Part shown: positions 63,044 to 64,000 of the stretch, piece by piece
Numbering within the stretch: position 1 is the first letter of the stretch
Layout: the number at the start of each line of letters is the position of its first letter
Assembly (NCBI GenBank): GCA_947503335.1
Contig: CANNCY010000002.1
Coordinates: 434,001-498,000, forward strand
Reading direction: 5' to 3'
Length of the DNA: 64,000 bases
DNA from: an uncultured Pseudomonadales bacterium
GTDB taxonomy: Bacteria; Pseudomonadota; Gammaproteobacteria; Pseudomonadales; CANNCY01
Program-made: the position numbers and the translations under genes
Notes under the pieces: generated by a model
Databases searched by the model: none
Seen by the model: the letters and a program-made list of their open reading frames with translations, nothing else
What the model was told of the DNA's origin: nothing

Positions 63044-64000
63044 TAAAATCTCGCCAAAAAAACGTGCCACATCGTACGATGTGGCCGAACTAGCTGGGGT
63101 ATCACAATCTGCGGTATCCCGCTGTTTTAAAACGGGCGCTAGTGTTTCTAAAAAAACACGCGACAAGGTTATGCAAGCTGCTAATGAGCTTGGCTATCAA
63201 CCCAACGCCATTGCCCGCGGATTGATTACGCGTCGATCTAATATCGTCGCTGTAATCACCACTGCCGCAACCACGTTAAGTTACCCCGAAGTACTTTCAA
63301 AATTAAATGCTGAGTTTGAAAAGCACGGCGTGCACATCTTGCTGTTTACACTGCATTCTGAATCAGATGTTGACGAAGTACTGAACCAAGTTTGGCAGTA
63401 TCAGGTCGATGGTATTATCGCAGCAGCACAGTTTACCGATTCTCAGATCGACGCCTGCATGAATCGCCAGATTCCGCTGATTTTCTTTAACAGGGTTTAC
63501 CCTGACATTTCGGTGTCTTCAGTTTGCTGTGATCACGCAGAAGGTGAACGCATCTTGGTAAAAGGTCTTGTCGATAAAGGTCATAAAAACTTTATTGTAA
63601 TGGCTGGCCCTCAAGATTCAGCCGTAAGTACTGCCCGTACCGACGGTGCTGTGTCTCAGCTAAATGCTGCAGGTGTATCACACCAATTACTGCAGGGTGA
63701 TTACAGTTATCAAACTGCATTCGATCTCGTCGATGATTATGCCAAGTCAGGCGATCTACCTGATGCAATTATCTGCGCGAATGATGTAATGGCAATGGGC
63801 ACCATCGATGCACTTCGCCATCACCATCAAGTAAACATACCCGAACAAGTAGAGGTAGTGGGTTTTGACGGCGTTGGCCCAGCTAGCTGGCAAAGCTATG
63901 ACCTCACTACTATCAAGCAACCTCTAGAGCGTATGGTCGAAGCTGCTGTAACCATGCTCTTAGAACGCGTTGAAGACCCCGAGCTACCCGCCGAAAAGCG
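63021..64000 (+). CDS. LacI/GalR-family transcriptional regulator (3' end outside window)
   Basis: I translated this frame by hand from the ATG at 63021-63023. It begins [14 protein letters not shown] and runs open to the window edge, about 326 residues. The HTH is [20 protein letters not shown], followed by the hinge [16 protein letters not shown] typical of LacI. The periplasmic-binding-protein-like sensor domain has [18 protein letters not shown] and [16 protein letters not shown]. It overlaps the HisD-like 3' end by 23 bp, so translation is coupled and it likely controls the divergent SDR/HisD-like genes. I found no convincing CG-centred LacI palindrome in the 146-bp gap. Confidence 0.88.
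   Translation, partial: MAKNLTNNKISPKKRATSYDVAELAGVSQSAVSRCFKTGASVSKKTRDKVMQAANELGYQPNAIARGLITRRSNIVAVITTAATTLSYPEVLSKLNAEFEKHGVHILLFTLHSESDVDEVLNQVWQYQVDGIIAAAQFTDSQIDACMNRQIPLIFFNRVYPDISVSSVCCDHAEGERILVKGLVDKGHKNFIVMAGPQDSAVSTARTDGAVSQLNAAGVSHQLLQGDYSYQTAFDLVDDYAKSGDLPDAIICANDVMAMGTIDALRHHHQVNIPEQVEVVGFDGVGPASWQSYDLTTIKQPLERMVEAAVTMLLERVEDPELPAEK

Noticed and set aside
1-64000. Prophage, integron, IS element or genomic island borders
   Set aside because: No integrase, transposase, att-like repeats or tRNA gene seen; codon use and the GGGCGAG motif run through both core and accessory parts.

Overview
The window looks like a chromosomal segment from a free-living, probably marine, heterotrophic gammaproteobacterium. 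The evidence is a full EF-P beta-lysylation set (epmA, efp, epmB), a serB-smp-parC block next to a FimX-like gene, a Lap/Bpf-type giant adhesin with its type I secretion operon, a TonB-dependent receptor, several exported peptidases and a 531-residue isocitrate lyase. Base composition is moderate (a little under 50% G+C by eye). I saw no rRNA, tRNA, CRISPR array, phage or insertion sequence. The genus cannot be fixed from the sequence alone.

Region 1 (1-13.7 kb) is core genome: 5' part of avtA, cysE, epmA-efp facing epmB, a PilZ-like gene, a FimX-like c-di-GMP receptor, serB, smp, parC and a CPA2 K+/H+ antiporter. Genes are packed tightly, often with overlapping stops.

Region 2 (13.7-32.3 kb) is a biofilm/surface region. 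A 7TM-DISM hybrid histidine kinase, followed by ogt, is divergent from a five-gene operon: tolC, a 3144-residue RTX/VCBS adhesin, T1SS ATPase, T1SS membrane-fusion protein and OmpA. The 374-bp gap between kinase and tolC holds a perfect CRP-type dyad. The lapD/lapG control genes are not in the window.

Region 3 (32.3-38.2 kb) has an exported amidohydrolase, a small membrane ORF, a large exported zinc metalloprotease, rlmA and a TSUP transporter.

Region 4 (38.2-64 kb) is accessory catabolism. It holds a class III aminotransferase divergent from a TetR/BetI-like regulator (TTG start), a TonB receptor, aceA with twin dyads upstream, mdaB, and a four-gene operon of two PYROXD2/CrtI-like flavoproteins, a GcvT/DmdA-like C1 transferase and an unusual NTF2-AraC fusion regulator. 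After these come peptidases (S9, M28, M20), a MOSC protein, GumN/TraB, a PuuB-like amine oxidase, a GlcG/HbpS protein, and a divergon of SDR + double SnoaL protein versus a HisD paralogue + LacI regulator. The last set resembles organosulfonate or polyol oxidation modules, but the substrate is unknown.

Across all regions the 8-mer GGGCGAG(T/C) is strongly over-represented (about 56 copies of the 7-mer core counted by eye on both strands). No single gene family explains it. This, the two-flavoprotein/GcvT operon and the HisD-paralogue divergon are the most novel items here.
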